A stretch of 64,000 nt of DNA from SHVZ01 sp044223515 (lineage in GTDB: Bacteria > Pseudomonadota > Alphaproteobacteria > SHVZ01): assembly GCA_044223515.1 (NCBI GenBank), contig JBGALV010000003.1, positions 45,867 through 109,866 on the forward strand, read 5' to 3'. Position 1 is the stretch's first letter. Each line of letters begins with the position of its first letter. The position numbers and the translations under genes were made by a program. Shown here in pieces: positions 8,964-17,739 of the stretch. Below the pieces are notes generated by a model. That model was not told where the DNA came from, did not search any database, and saw only the letters and a list, made by a program, of their open reading frames with translations.

Positions 8964-11000
8964 TCATGACTTCTCCGGCATGTCTTCTTTCCCGGCCAGC
9001 GCGACCATACGTCGAAAAGCGCTCTCGAGCTTCCGCGCCATGTCGTCGGCGTCCGTCAGGGGAGAGGACGCCATCGCATCTCGCAATCCGGTGCGATGCC
9101 CGCCACGCAAGGCATCGTCTGCCGCCAGCGTGGCAGCGATCCGTCGATAGGCCTGGATGTCCGCCGCGACGAGATCGCCTGCGCCAATCGATCGCAACAA
9201 TGCTGCGGACTGCCGTTCGATGACGGCTCGGCCGCACAGGGTCACCACGGGCACACCCATCCAAAGCGCCTCGCAGGTCGTCACGCCGCCGGTGAAGGGG
9301 AAGGGATCGAGAGCGATATCGATGTCGCCATACTCCGCCAGCATGTCCCGGTGCGGCGAGGCGCCCGCCAGCTCCAGTCGATCCGCCGCGACGCCGGCCG
9401 ACGCGAACCGGCGCTTCATGATCGCGGCGGCTGCCGATTCCGCCATCGACCACCACTTCAGGCGAAGACGCGATCCCGGGACGTCTCTCAAGATTCCGGC
9501 CCAGGCTTCGACCACCTCGTCGCCGATCTTCGGCGGATAGTTGAAGCAACCGAAGCGAACGAACCCGTCGCGCGCGCTCGGCGGCGCCGTGACCGCAGGC
9601 GCATCTGACGGAGGAGCATAGCAGAAGCGGGGACGATCCAGCCGAAAAGGCCTTTCAACGAGATGCTGATCCATTCCTTCGGGCGAGTGATCCTCATCCG
9701 TCAGGAACCAGTCGATCGCCGGCAAGCCGGTAGTAAAGAAACTCTCGATCCAGGTGACCTGGACCGGCGCCGGCTTGAGCGCAAATACCCCCAGCCTGTT
9801 GCCGGGCGTATGTCCGGAGAGATCGACCAGAACGTCGATCCCGTCGGCGCGGATCGTTCGCGCCGCGGCCTCGTCTTCGAGGCCCGCCAACTCCCGGCGG
9901 CCCGCGAACGCCGGGCCGAAGCCGATGTCCGCTGGCGTCCCTCGACGGGACTGAACATAGGCAAACACCTCGACCTCGCCCGGATCGTGCCGGGCGATCG
10001 CAGACAGGCCAAGGTGCCGCGTCGAGGCGAGGGCGAAGGTCGAGACGTAACCGATCCGGAGACGATCCTTGCGCTCGCCGACGGCAGAGCCGCCTCGGCG
10101 CGGCCCGCGGCTCCACCAAGCCTTGGCGAGCTTCGCCTGGGTCGCGGCGGCCCCGGACACATAGGCCATGGCCATGAGCAGGTTCGACACGAACGTCGAA
10201 CGTCCAGGCGCCGTCGCAAGAGCGCGGCGATGCGCCTTCACCGCGGACGACGGCGAGACCGCCTCGAGGCTCGCATTGGCAAGATTGGCATGCGCATCGT
10301 CGAGTGACGGCTCGAGCGCCAGGGCCCGTCTCGCCGCCCGGATCGCGACCGCAAGCTGGCCCTGATCGTGGCAGGCAAGCGCCATGTTGGACCAGGCGGC
10401 CGCATGCAACGGACGGCAAGCCAGGGCGCGGAGAAAGAGCCTCGCTCCCTCCACGATGCTTCCGCCTTCATAGAGATGGGAGCCGGCGCTGTTGAGGACG
10501 TCGGCATCCGCCGGATGGTGCGCGACTGCACGTCGCAGAATGCGCGCACCCATCTCGCGATCGACTCGGCCGAGCCTCAACCCGAGCTGCAGAAGCCGGT
10601 GGGCGCTCGGCTCGATCGCGATCGCGCGCTTCAACCAGACGATCTGTTCCGCTGCTTTGCCGCGGATCATGCTCAGGAGGTCCATGAGCGCCGGCATGAC
10701 GGGCGCCAGCGCAAGGGCGCGCATGGCCATCCCGGGCGTTGCGACTCCGAGCTCGGAAGCGGCGAGGCAGAGGTTCACCACGACGCGCACGTCGGCCGGA
10801 GAAAGCGCCGACGCGCGCCCGAGGAAACGCATCGCGGCTCGAGGCGCTCCTCCGGCGAGGTCTCGCGCGCCGCAACCGTTGAGCGCATCGACATCCGCGG
10901 GCTCGAGCGCGATCGCCTGGCGATAGGCGACCCGCGCGCCGGCGAGGTCTCCGACACGATGATGCGCAAGAGCGGATGCGAGAGGGGAGGCGACGGTCAT
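8964..11000 (-). CDS. TPR-GT41 (OGT/SPINDLY-like) glycosyltransferase
   Basis: A 678-residue protein: TPR repeats at ~1-300 and a two-part GT41 domain at ~315-670. Landmarks are RLRIGYVSTFALAS at the start of the catalytic region, LSGHTPGNRLGVFALKPAP, the nucleotide-side FGCFNYPPKIGDEVV with the conserved lysine, and DIDIALDPFPFTGGVTTCEA followed by MGVPVV. The region after APVQVTW is IESFFTTG, not the usual WxGYPxTTG. I chose the ATG at 11000; a TTG four codons earlier also fits. GT41 enzymes transfer GlcNAc or fucose to Ser/Thr; the donor here is unknown. It heads a minus-strand operon and is divergent from the TPR-GT41 at 11123. Confidence 0.88.
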   Translation of the reverse strand: MTVASPLASALAHHRVGDLAGARVAYRQAIALEPADVDALNGCGARDLAGGAPRAAMRFLGRASALSPADVRVVVNLCLAASELGVATPGMAMRALALAPVMPALMDLLSMIRGKAAEQIVWLKRAIAIEPSAHRLLQLGLRLGRVDREMGARILRRAVAHHPADADVLNSAGSHLYEGGSIVEGARLFLRALACRPLHAAAWSNMALACHDQGQLAVAIRAARRALALEPSLDDAHANLANASLEAVSPSSAVKAHRRALATAPGRSTFVSNLLMAMAYVSGAAATQAKLAKAWWSRGPRRGGSAVGERKDRLRIGYVSTFALASTRHLGLSAIARHDPGEVEVFAYVQSRRGTPADIGFGPAFAGRRELAGLEDEAAARTIRADGIDVLVDLSGHTPGNRLGVFALKPAPVQVTWIESFFTTGLPAIDWFLTDEDHSPEGMDQHLVERPFRLDRPRFCYAPPSDAPAVTAPPSARDGFVRFGCFNYPPKIGDEVVEAWAGILRDVPGSRLRLKWWSMAESAAAAIMKRRFASAGVAADRLELAGASPHRDMLAEYGDIDIALDPFPFTGGVTTCEALWMGVPVVTLCGRAVIERQSAALLRSIGAGDLVAADIQAYRRIAATLAADDALRGGHRTGLRDAMASSPLTDADDMARKLESAFRRMVALAGKEDMPEKS

Positions 11001-11122
11001 TCCAGCTGGCAATGCGGCGTTGTCTGATGCTCGGCGAGATCCGGACCGGCTCGTAGCACGCTCTCGGGAGGAGGGTCGATACCGCTTGTTCCTGGAGAGT
11101 ACGGCAGCTAAGCCGTTGCTCC

Positions 11123-12958
11123 ATGGTGAATCTCCCGCGATCCGCGATGGGTGCGCACCTCGCCGCCTGCCGTGCCGCCATCGCGCATGCGCCGGCTGAT
11201 GCCGCTACCCTGATCGCTCTCGGCTCGCGTCTGGCCGATGATGGAAATCCGGCGACCGCCCGTCCCTGGATCGATCGGGCGACCGCCCTCTCCCCGGAAC
11301 AAAGCTCCTTGCTGGAGGCCGCGGCCGCGGTGGCGCTCCGCACCGGCGATTTCGGCGCCGCGAGCCGCAGCCTGAGACGCGCCCTTACCGTCGATCCTCA
11401 GGACGCGAACCGGCACGCGGCGCTCGCCCGTACGCAACACGTCCAGGCCGCCGAACCCGCGCATCGGCGCTCGATCGGACGTGCCGCCGTTCTTGCGCCC
11501 CATTCGGTCGAGGTGTGCCTGGTAGCGGCGTCGCTGCTGCGCGCGACCGGGCGTCTGGCCGAGGCCCGCGCTGCCGGGCGTCGCGCCGTAAGCCTGGCTC
11601 CGGGCGAACCAGGAGCCTTGGTCGAGACCGCCCGGGCCGAGCAGGCCTTGAGCTTCGCGCCGGCCGCTTCGGTTCTGGTCGAAAGGGCCCTCGCAGTCTC
11701 GCCCGGTCATACCGACTACGCGAACCTCGCCATCCTCATCTCGTCCTACACGGCGTCGACGTCCAGGCTTGCCGCCGCCATACGTCGACATGCGGGAACG
11801 CTGCGAGAGACCAAGGCACGGACCCCGTCCCTCCATGACCCGATGCCGGCCCGGCGCCTTCGCGTCGGCTATGTCTCGGCCGACCTTCACGATCACCCGG
11901 TCGGCCACAACCTAATCGGCCTGATCGAGGCCCATGACCGCGAACGGGTCGCAGTCCATTGCTATGCCGCCGTTGCCCGTCCCGATGCCCTCACCGATCG
12001 CTTCCGGAATGCCGCCTGCGTCTGGCGGAGCGTCACCGGCCTCAGTGATGCTGCGCTGTGCGACCTGATCGAGGCCGATCGGATCGACATCCTGGTTCAT
12101 GTCGCAGCCCGCTTCTCCGGCAACCGTCCGGCCCTCGCATTCAGGCGCGCGGCACCCGTGCAATTTGCGCTCTACGACCTTACCTCGGCCGGGACCGACA
12201 GCGTCGTCACCTTTGCCGATCGCGATCTGCATCCAGCTCGATCGCCCGAGTATTTCGCCGAACCGATCTTTCATCTCCCGACGCTCATCCTGTTTGCATC
12301 GCCTCCGCCCATTCCCTGCGCTCCGCCGCCGGTGCTTAAGAAAGGTTTCATCACCTTCGGCTCGGCGAACAACCCCGCGAAGTGGTCCGATCAGACGCTC
12401 TCGCTCTGGGCATGCATCCTCGACCGGCTTCCCGATGCACGGCTGTGGCTCAAGTTCCACGCACGGACCGGCGACGCGCCGACGCGATCGGTGCTGCAGC
12501 AACGCCTGCACGCCCATGGCCTGCCTCTCGACCGTGTCGACTTCGCCTCGGGCGCCATCGCCAAGGACGAGCATCTCAGGGCGCTCGCCGGCGTCGACAT
12601 CGCCCTCGATCCGCACCCGTTCGGCGGGGCGACGGCCAGTTTCGAAGCACTCTGGATGGGCATCCCCCTGGTCACCCTCGCGGCCGACCGGATGGTCGGC
12701 CGGACCAGCGCGATGCTTCTGCGTCATGCGGGAGCCACGGACCTGATCGCCCCGACGCCCGCATCCTATGTCGAGACGGCCTGTCGGTTGGCAACCGACA
12801 TCGGCCGCCTGCGAGAGTTGCGGCAGACCTTGCGCCCCCGACTTGCGGCTTCACCGCTTCTGGACGTCGGAGGCTATGCCGTCGCCGTGGAGCGCGCCTA
12901 TCGAGACGCCTGGACTTCCGCCTGCGAGCGGCACCATCTCCGCCAGACGTCGCGGTAG
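11123..12958 (+). CDS. TPR-GT41 glycosyltransferase
   Basis: A 611-residue paralogue: TPR repeats at ~1-240, GT41 at ~255-600. The catalytic region starts RRLRVGYVSADLHDHPVGHN. The conserved G-H pair of the SPY family is replaced (AARFSGNRPALAF), and the acceptor loop reads LYDLTSAGTDSV instead of WxGYPxTTG. The nucleotide-side lysine is kept in ANNPAKWSD, and DIALDPHPFGGATASFEALW is canonical. A second ATG 24 bases downstream is a possible start, and no strong Shine-Dalgarno sequence separates them. Its last 61 bases overlap the end of the convergent TPR-GT41 gene, so the two C-terminal tails are encoded on opposite strands of the same DNA. Confidence 0.87.
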   Translation: MVNLPRSAMGAHLAACRAAIAHAPADAATLIALGSRLADDGNPATARPWIDRATALSPEQSSLLEAAAAVALRTGDFGAASRSLRRALTVDPQDANRHAALARTQHVQAAEPAHRRSIGRAAVLAPHSVEVCLVAASLLRATGRLAEARAAGRRAVSLAPGEPGALVETARAEQALSFAPAASVLVERALAVSPGHTDYANLAILISSYTASTSRLAAAIRRHAGTLRETKARTPSLHDPMPARRLRVGYVSADLHDHPVGHNLIGLIEAHDRERVAVHCYAAVARPDALTDRFRNAACVWRSVTGLSDAALCDLIEADRIDILVHVAARFSGNRPALAFRRAAPVQFALYDLTSAGTDSVVTFADRDLHPARSPEYFAEPIFHLPTLILFASPPPIPCAPPPVLKKGFITFGSANNPAKWSDQTLSLWACILDRLPDARLWLKFHARTGDAPTRSVLQQRLHAHGLPLDRVDFASGAIAKDEHLRALAGVDIALDPHPFGGATASFEALWMGIPLVTLAADRMVGRTSAMLLRHAGATDLIAPTPASYVETACRLATDIGRLRELRQTLRPRLAASPLLDVGGYAVAVERAYRDAWTSACERHHLRQTSR

Positions 12959-14586
12959 GCGGCTTCGAAATATCCCGCCTGGACCTTGCCGTCGCAGAGC
13001 GGAGACCGCCGCAGCCTTTCGCGAAGGTCGAGCCTCACCTTGGCGAGCGCGCCGAGGTCTCGCGTAACGGCGGCGGCTATGGTCCCGAATTCGGCCGGAG
13101 TCCGCGCAACATAGTTTCCGAGGCCGAGCCGATCCATGACCGCATAGCCGACACGGCCAGCGAAGCGCTCGCCCAACAGCGTGATCACCGGAACACCCAT
13201 CCACAGCGCCTCGAAACTAGACGTCCAACCGCCGAACGGGAAGGGATCCAAGGCGACGTCGATGTCGTTCCAGAGCGCGAGCTGCTCGGCACGCGAATGG
13301 TCGCCCCCACCGAACACGATGCGATCGCCGGTCACGCCCTCAGCCGCGAACATGCCGAGGACCCGACGCTGCACCGAGGCGTCGGCGTACCAGTCGACGT
13401 ATTTCAGACCGATCCGCGAGCCTGGCACCGCGCGCATCGCATTTCCCCACGCGGCGATCGTGGTCGGGGTCAGCTTAGCCGGATTGCTGAAGGAGCCGAA
13501 GGTAATGCGGCCCGCATTCAGCGCGGGCGGCGGCTGGACCGGCGGCGCCAGGTCGTCGGGTGGCTGCAGGAAAAAGCACGGAAGGCGCAAGACGGTTTCA
13601 GTGAACCTCTCGCTCCAGCCTTCGCCGTCCGCCGGATGCAGCAGAGGGTCAGAGATCCAGTAATCGACCACCTCGAGGCCGCTGGTCGACACGTCGTCCA
13701 GGCTCACCTGGATCGGGGCAGGCCGATGCGCGGTCACCAGCAGGCGGTTGTGCGCGCTGTGTCCGCCGACGACGACGAGTATGTCGACGCCATCGGCTCG
13801 GATCTGCTCGGCGAGCTCGGCATCTGAAAGTCCGGCGACCTGCCGCCACACGCTGCTGCCGCGACGGCAGCGCTCCGCCAGCTCGTCGGAGAACCGGATC
13901 GAGGCATACGCATTGACCTGTACGCGCCCAGGATCGTGGTTTTCGATCAGTTCGACCAGGATCCGCCCAAGCGGATGATCGCGGAAGTCTTGGGAGAGGT
14001 ACCCGACGACGATCCGCCGATCGGGATCGACCGGATTGGGGTGCTGCCGACCTGCCCGGTAATGCGGCCGGGCATAGACGTCCTCCCAACGGCGATACTC
14101 GGCGAACAGCGTCTCGCTCGAGACCTCGTCGTCATAGCTCATCGTGAAGATGAGGTTGCTGTGCAGCGGGCTCGACGGAGCGATCGCGATGGCCCGTCGG
14201 TAGCCGACGATCGACTCCTTGACGAAGCCGCCGGCTTTGAGAGCCTGCGCGGTGTTGTTGAGGGCCGTCTGATCGGCGGGAGACAGGGCCAGCGTCCGGC
14301 GGCCGATACGCACCGCCGGCTCGACAAGCCCATAGCGGGACAGCGTGCCGGCGAGATTGCCGAAGATCATGAGGTTGTAGGCGTCGCGCGCCAGCGCGCG
14401 GCCATAGGCCGTCGTCGCAGCCACGAGATCGAACCGTTGATCGGCGAGCACAGCCATCAGGTTCAGAATGGCCGGCTCTTGGGGAGACTCCGCCAGCGCG
14501 CGACGTGCCCACGCTTCGGCGCCGGCGATGTCGCCGTTGCGGTGATATCGCTCCGCCTCGAGAAAAGGATCGATCGCCGTGGTCAT
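12898..14586 (-). CDS. TPR-GT41 glycosyltransferase
   Basis: A 562-residue protein starting at the ATG at 14586, which overlaps the stop of the upstream TPR-GT9 gene (ATGA). The open frame runs further upstream, but only as the antisense shadow of that gene. TPR repeats occupy ~1-170. GT41 begins at RRIVVGYLSQDFRDHPLG and includes VGGHSAHNRLLVTAHRPAP, LDDVSTSGLEVVDYW in the acceptor loop, FGSFSNPAKLTPTT with the catalytic-type lysine, and DIDVALDPFPFGGWTSS. The terminal AYRDVWRRW matches the C-terminal signature of SPINDLY-like enzymes. Last gene of the run that begins with the DUF6165 gene and secA. Confidence 0.88.
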   Translation of the reverse strand: MTTAIDPFLEAERYHRNGDIAGAEAWARRALAESPQEPAILNLMAVLADQRFDLVAATTAYGRALARDAYNLMIFGNLAGTLSRYGLVEPAVRIGRRTLALSPADQTALNNTAQALKAGGFVKESIVGYRRAIAIAPSSPLHSNLIFTMSYDDEVSSETLFAEYRRWEDVYARPHYRAGRQHPNPVDPDRRIVVGYLSQDFRDHPLGRILVELIENHDPGRVQVNAYASIRFSDELAERCRRGSSVWRQVAGLSDAELAEQIRADGVDILVVVGGHSAHNRLLVTAHRPAPIQVSLDDVSTSGLEVVDYWISDPLLHPADGEGWSERFTETVLRLPCFFLQPPDDLAPPVQPPPALNAGRITFGSFSNPAKLTPTTIAAWGNAMRAVPGSRIGLKYVDWYADASVQRRVLGMFAAEGVTGDRIVFGGGDHSRAEQLALWNDIDVALDPFPFGGWTSSFEALWMGVPVITLLGERFAGRVGYAVMDRLGLGNYVARTPAEFGTIAAAVTRDLGALAKVRLDLRERLRRSPLCDGKVQAGYFEAAYRDVWRRWCRSQAEVQASR

Positions 14587-16127
14587 GGATTTGCGAACCC
14601 CGTCGTCCTTGCAGCAAATGCCTGCGTCACCTCCTCCGCAACGGAGGCCCAGTCGCCGGCACGCGGCTGCCGGAAAAGCCGCATCGTAGGATACCAGGGC
14701 GTGTCCTCGCGCTTCTGCAGCCATCGCCAGTCCGCCGCATGCGCGAGCATCGTCCAGACCGGCCGTCCGAGCGCGCCGGCAAGATGAGCCACCGCCGTAT
14801 CGCAGGTGATCAGCAGGTCGAGCTCGGCGAGAAGATCGGCGGTATCCGCCATGTCGCGCTGCCACGGAGCCGCGTCCAGCATCGGCCAGCCTCCAGGGAT
14901 CGGCTCGTCCGTTACCTTCATCGCGACGAACTGCACGCCACGAATCCCCCGGAGGCCATCGAGAACCTCGAGAGGAAACGAGCGTCTCCGGTCGTCCGTG
15001 TTCTCCGGATTGCCCTGCCAGCAGACGCCCACGTGCAGCGCCCGCCTCGGATCGAGCCGCTTCCGCCAGGCCAGCCGCCCGGAATCCTGCGGAGCGAGGT
15101 AGGGAACAGCCCCAGGAATGGTGTCCAGCGTCGTGCCGAAGCATCCCGGGAGGCTCATCAGCGGGCAGTTCCAGTCGTGACCCGGCTCGTTTCCGTCCGC
15201 GGCGACGACGTCCGCGACGCCAGGCAGCGTCTTCAAGAGACGAACGAGTCTCGCCTGGACCGCAAGCAACGTCCGGGCGCCGCGCGCCGCGACGAGCGGA
15301 GCATATCGGCAGAACTGGATCGTGTCCCCGAGCCCCTGCTCGGCGAACAGGAGCACCGTCCTTCCCGTCGGATCCTCGCCGCGCCATCTGCGGGCGGCCG
15401 GATGAAGGTGCTTCCGCGCGCCGGGAACCGCGAAGCGAGTCTCCCAGTCGTCCCAGGCTTCCAGGAACTTGCCCGCGAGCATGCGTGCTATCGCGCGATT
15501 CCAGGTGGCCTCGGCGAAGCCGGGTCGGGTCGCGACCGCGCGCGTCGTCCAGGTGTCCGCCTCTGTCAGCCTGCCGCCGCGGATCGCGAGGATCGCGAAG
15601 TTATTGAGGCTCTCCGGCTGGGCCGGCAGGAGAACGAGCGCCTTCCGGCTTTCCGCCTCCGCCTCGCCGAGCCGCTCTTCGCGCCGGAACCAGATGCCGA
15701 GGTTGCCGCGTGCAATTCCGTTCTGAGGATCGATTGCAAGCGCGCGCCGGAGCCAGAACGCCTCGGCAGCGGGCGCGGCCTTCGCGACCGCCGTCGCGAG
15801 CGAGAGCAGATAGACGTCTTCGGCCGGCGCCAATGACAGGGTGCGCCGCAAGCAACGTGCGGCTGCCTGCATCTCTTCGCGATCGATGAGGACGCCGGCA
15901 AGCGCCGCCAGGAGGAGGGGAGAGGCGGGAAGGACGGCGATGCTCCGGCCAAACCAGCGGATCGCGTCGACCTTCGCACCCTGCTCGTTGAACGCGACAC
16001 CGAAGAGATGCGTCGCCTGGCCGTCGGACGGCGTCATCGCCAAGTGCCTGCGGACGAGCCGAAGCGCCGCAAGGCCATGGCCCTGACGCAGAGCTGCGAT
16101 CGCGGCCTCGAGCGTCGGATCAAGCAA
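14583..16127 (-). CDS. TPR protein with GT9-like domain
   Basis: A 514-residue protein with TPR repeats at ~1-210 and a GT9-like domain at ~235-510. It carries LLFAEQGLGDTIQFCRYAP, VGVCWQGNPENTDDRRRS, ITCDTAVAHLAGALGRPVW and the tail ADWRWLQKREDTPWYPTMR. The start is a TTG at 16127, eight bases inside the end of the upstream TPR-GT9 gene; I see no in-frame ATG or GTG that would keep the first repeat. Its stop overlaps the next start (ATGA). It is part of a coupled cassette of two TPR-GT9 genes and one TPR-GT41 downstream of secA. Donor sugar unknown; GT9 enzymes generally use ADP- or nucleotide-activated heptoses. Confidence 0.83.
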   Translation of the reverse strand: MLDPTLEAAIAALRQGHGLAALRLVRRHLAMTPSDGQATHLFGVAFNEQGAKVDAIRWFGRSIAVLPASPLLLAALAGVLIDREEMQAAARCLRRTLSLAPAEDVYLLSLATAVAKAAPAAEAFWLRRALAIDPQNGIARGNLGIWFRREERLGEAEAESRKALVLLPAQPESLNNFAILAIRGGRLTEADTWTTRAVATRPGFAEATWNRAIARMLAGKFLEAWDDWETRFAVPGARKHLHPAARRWRGEDPTGRTVLLFAEQGLGDTIQFCRYAPLVAARGARTLLAVQARLVRLLKTLPGVADVVAADGNEPGHDWNCPLMSLPGCFGTTLDTIPGAVPYLAPQDSGRLAWRKRLDPRRALHVGVCWQGNPENTDDRRRSFPLEVLDGLRGIRGVQFVAMKVTDEPIPGGWPMLDAAPWQRDMADTADLLAELDLLITCDTAVAHLAGALGRPVWTMLAHAADWRWLQKREDTPWYPTMRLFRQPRAGDWASVAEEVTQAFAARTTGFANP

Positions 16128-17679
16128 AGCGCGCTCGCAGATCGTCGGCGACCTTCCTCGTCACGTCGGCCCATGACTCGTCCGGCCCGCGGCGTACCAG
16201 CCGCGCGCCCGGATACCAGGGCGTATCCTCCCGGTCGCGCAGCCAGCGCCACGCGGGATTGGGGGCAAGCAGGATCCAGAGCGCCTGTCCCATCGCGCCG
16301 GCCAGATGTGCCACCGACGTCTCGACGGAGATCACCAGGTCGAGCTCGGAAATGGCGGCCGCGGTATCGGCGAAATCCCCGAACCGGTCCCCGACCGAGA
16401 GCAGGCCGGGTGCGGGGACGGGCTCCGGCGTCTTCTGCAGCGAGACGAAGGAGAGCCCTTCGACCGCCAGGATGGGCTGCAGGTCCGAAAGCCGGCACGA
16501 GCGCTTCTGATCGAAGCCGCTTCCCGGATTTCCCGCCCAGCACAGCCCGATGCGCGGCCTGCGGGAACCCGCCAGCCGCTGCGCCCATGCCGCCTTCAGC
16601 GCCGGCGGCGGCATGAGGTGGGGGGTTGGGGGCGGGATGGTCTCCACCGTCGTCGCGAAAAGTCCCGGCAGGCTTTCCATCGGCAGATACGCATCGTAGC
16701 CGGACCTGGCCGGCGGCACGGCGCCGCGCTCGATCACGTGGTCGATGCCGGGATATCCGTCGAGCAGACGGCGAAGGCCCGGCTTCACCTCGAGCGTCAG
16801 CCGGCCCACCCGCGCCCTCGCCAAAGGCACATAGCGGAGGAAGTTGAAGACGTCGCCATAGCCGATCTCGTCGTGGACGAGCAGGTGCCCGGGAAGCGCC
16901 CCGCCGTCCCAGCGGGGCAGGTCGAGGGTGTGGGGATACGCCTGCTGGACCAGGAAGCGGACGTCGAAATCCGCAAATCCCTTCCGCCAGTCGCCCTGCC
17001 CAAGGCGGGTCAGGCACCGGTTCCAACGGGCCTTGGGATGGTTGGGCTCGATGACGACCGCCCGCACGGACGCGGAGACCGCCGCGTCCCGGTTGCCGCG
17101 CTCCTCGAAGATGCCGCCGATATTCAACCAACCTTCGAACATGGCCGGCGCAAGGACGACTGCGCGTCGTGCGCAGACCAGGCCATAGGGCCAGTCATCC
17201 TCTTCGACGGCGACCCGACCTCGGTTGATCCAGGCCGACGCCTGCTCGCGGTCGGCAGCCAGGACCGCCTCGAGGATGGTGCGTGCGCCGGCGAGTTCGC
17301 GCCGTTCGAGCAATACCGCCGCCAGACTGATGGCCAGTCCGAGATCCGCGGGATCGATGGTCATCGCGCGCTGGAGGCTGCGGATCGCGGCCTCGGGGTC
17401 CCGCGATGCCCGCTCGACCCAGGCGGACGAGTAGGTCGGATCCAGCGTCAGTGCCCGCTTGAGCGCGCGACGCGCGCTGCCGTTCTCGGCGGTGGTCACC
17501 GCATAGGCGAACTGCACCGCTGAGTCCTCGACCGTCGCGGTAGCGCGTCCGAGCCAGAGGGCTGCGCTGTTTTCGCGGCGTCGGAAGACAGCAAGTCCGA
17601 GATCGACGAGATCCTGCGGCGACGAAGGGGAGTCGGCAAGCCGCCGCCTCAGGGCGGAGGAGCCGTCGGGTCCCGTCAT
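16120..17679 (-). CDS. TPR protein with GT9-like domain (variant nucleotide loop)
   Basis: A 519-residue TPR-GT9 protein, with TPR repeats at ~1-240. In the catalytic part the usual AEQGLGDTIQF segment reads VHDEIGYGDVFNFLRYVPL, so the second glutamine and leucine of the loop are changed while the glycine-aspartate pair is kept. IGLCWAGNPGSGFDQKRSC, ISVETSVAHLAGAMGQALW (Glu for the usual Asp) and AWRWLRDREDTPWYPGARL complete the domain. The first gene after secA in the same direction, separated by 60 bases with no obvious terminator, so co-transcription is likely. The substitutions may mean a different donor, but this is inference. Confidence 0.83.
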   Translation of the reverse strand: MTGPDGSSALRRRLADSPSSPQDLVDLGLAVFRRRENSAALWLGRATATVEDSAVQFAYAVTTAENGSARRALKRALTLDPTYSSAWVERASRDPEAAIRSLQRAMTIDPADLGLAISLAAVLLERRELAGARTILEAVLAADREQASAWINRGRVAVEEDDWPYGLVCARRAVVLAPAMFEGWLNIGGIFEERGNRDAAVSASVRAVVIEPNHPKARWNRCLTRLGQGDWRKGFADFDVRFLVQQAYPHTLDLPRWDGGALPGHLLVHDEIGYGDVFNFLRYVPLARARVGRLTLEVKPGLRRLLDGYPGIDHVIERGAVPPARSGYDAYLPMESLPGLFATTVETIPPPTPHLMPPPALKAAWAQRLAGSRRPRIGLCWAGNPGSGFDQKRSCRLSDLQPILAVEGLSFVSLQKTPEPVPAPGLLSVGDRFGDFADTAAAISELDLVISVETSVAHLAGAMGQALWILLAPNPAWRWLRDREDTPWYPGARLVRRGPDESWADVTRKVADDLRARFA

Positions 17680-17739
17680 CGGTGCTGGAGTGCCGCGTGC
17701 ATCGTCGCCGGCTCCGCTTCGTTCAGCGTAACCCCGACT

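Noticed and set aside
14587..15387. N-terminal extension of the TPR-GT41 gene at 12898 into a frame of over 800 codons
   Set aside because: The extra part is an antisense-phase shadow of the TPR-GT9 gene, with Arg/Gly/Pro-rich composition and no homology. The ATG at 14586 in an ATGA overlap is the natural start.
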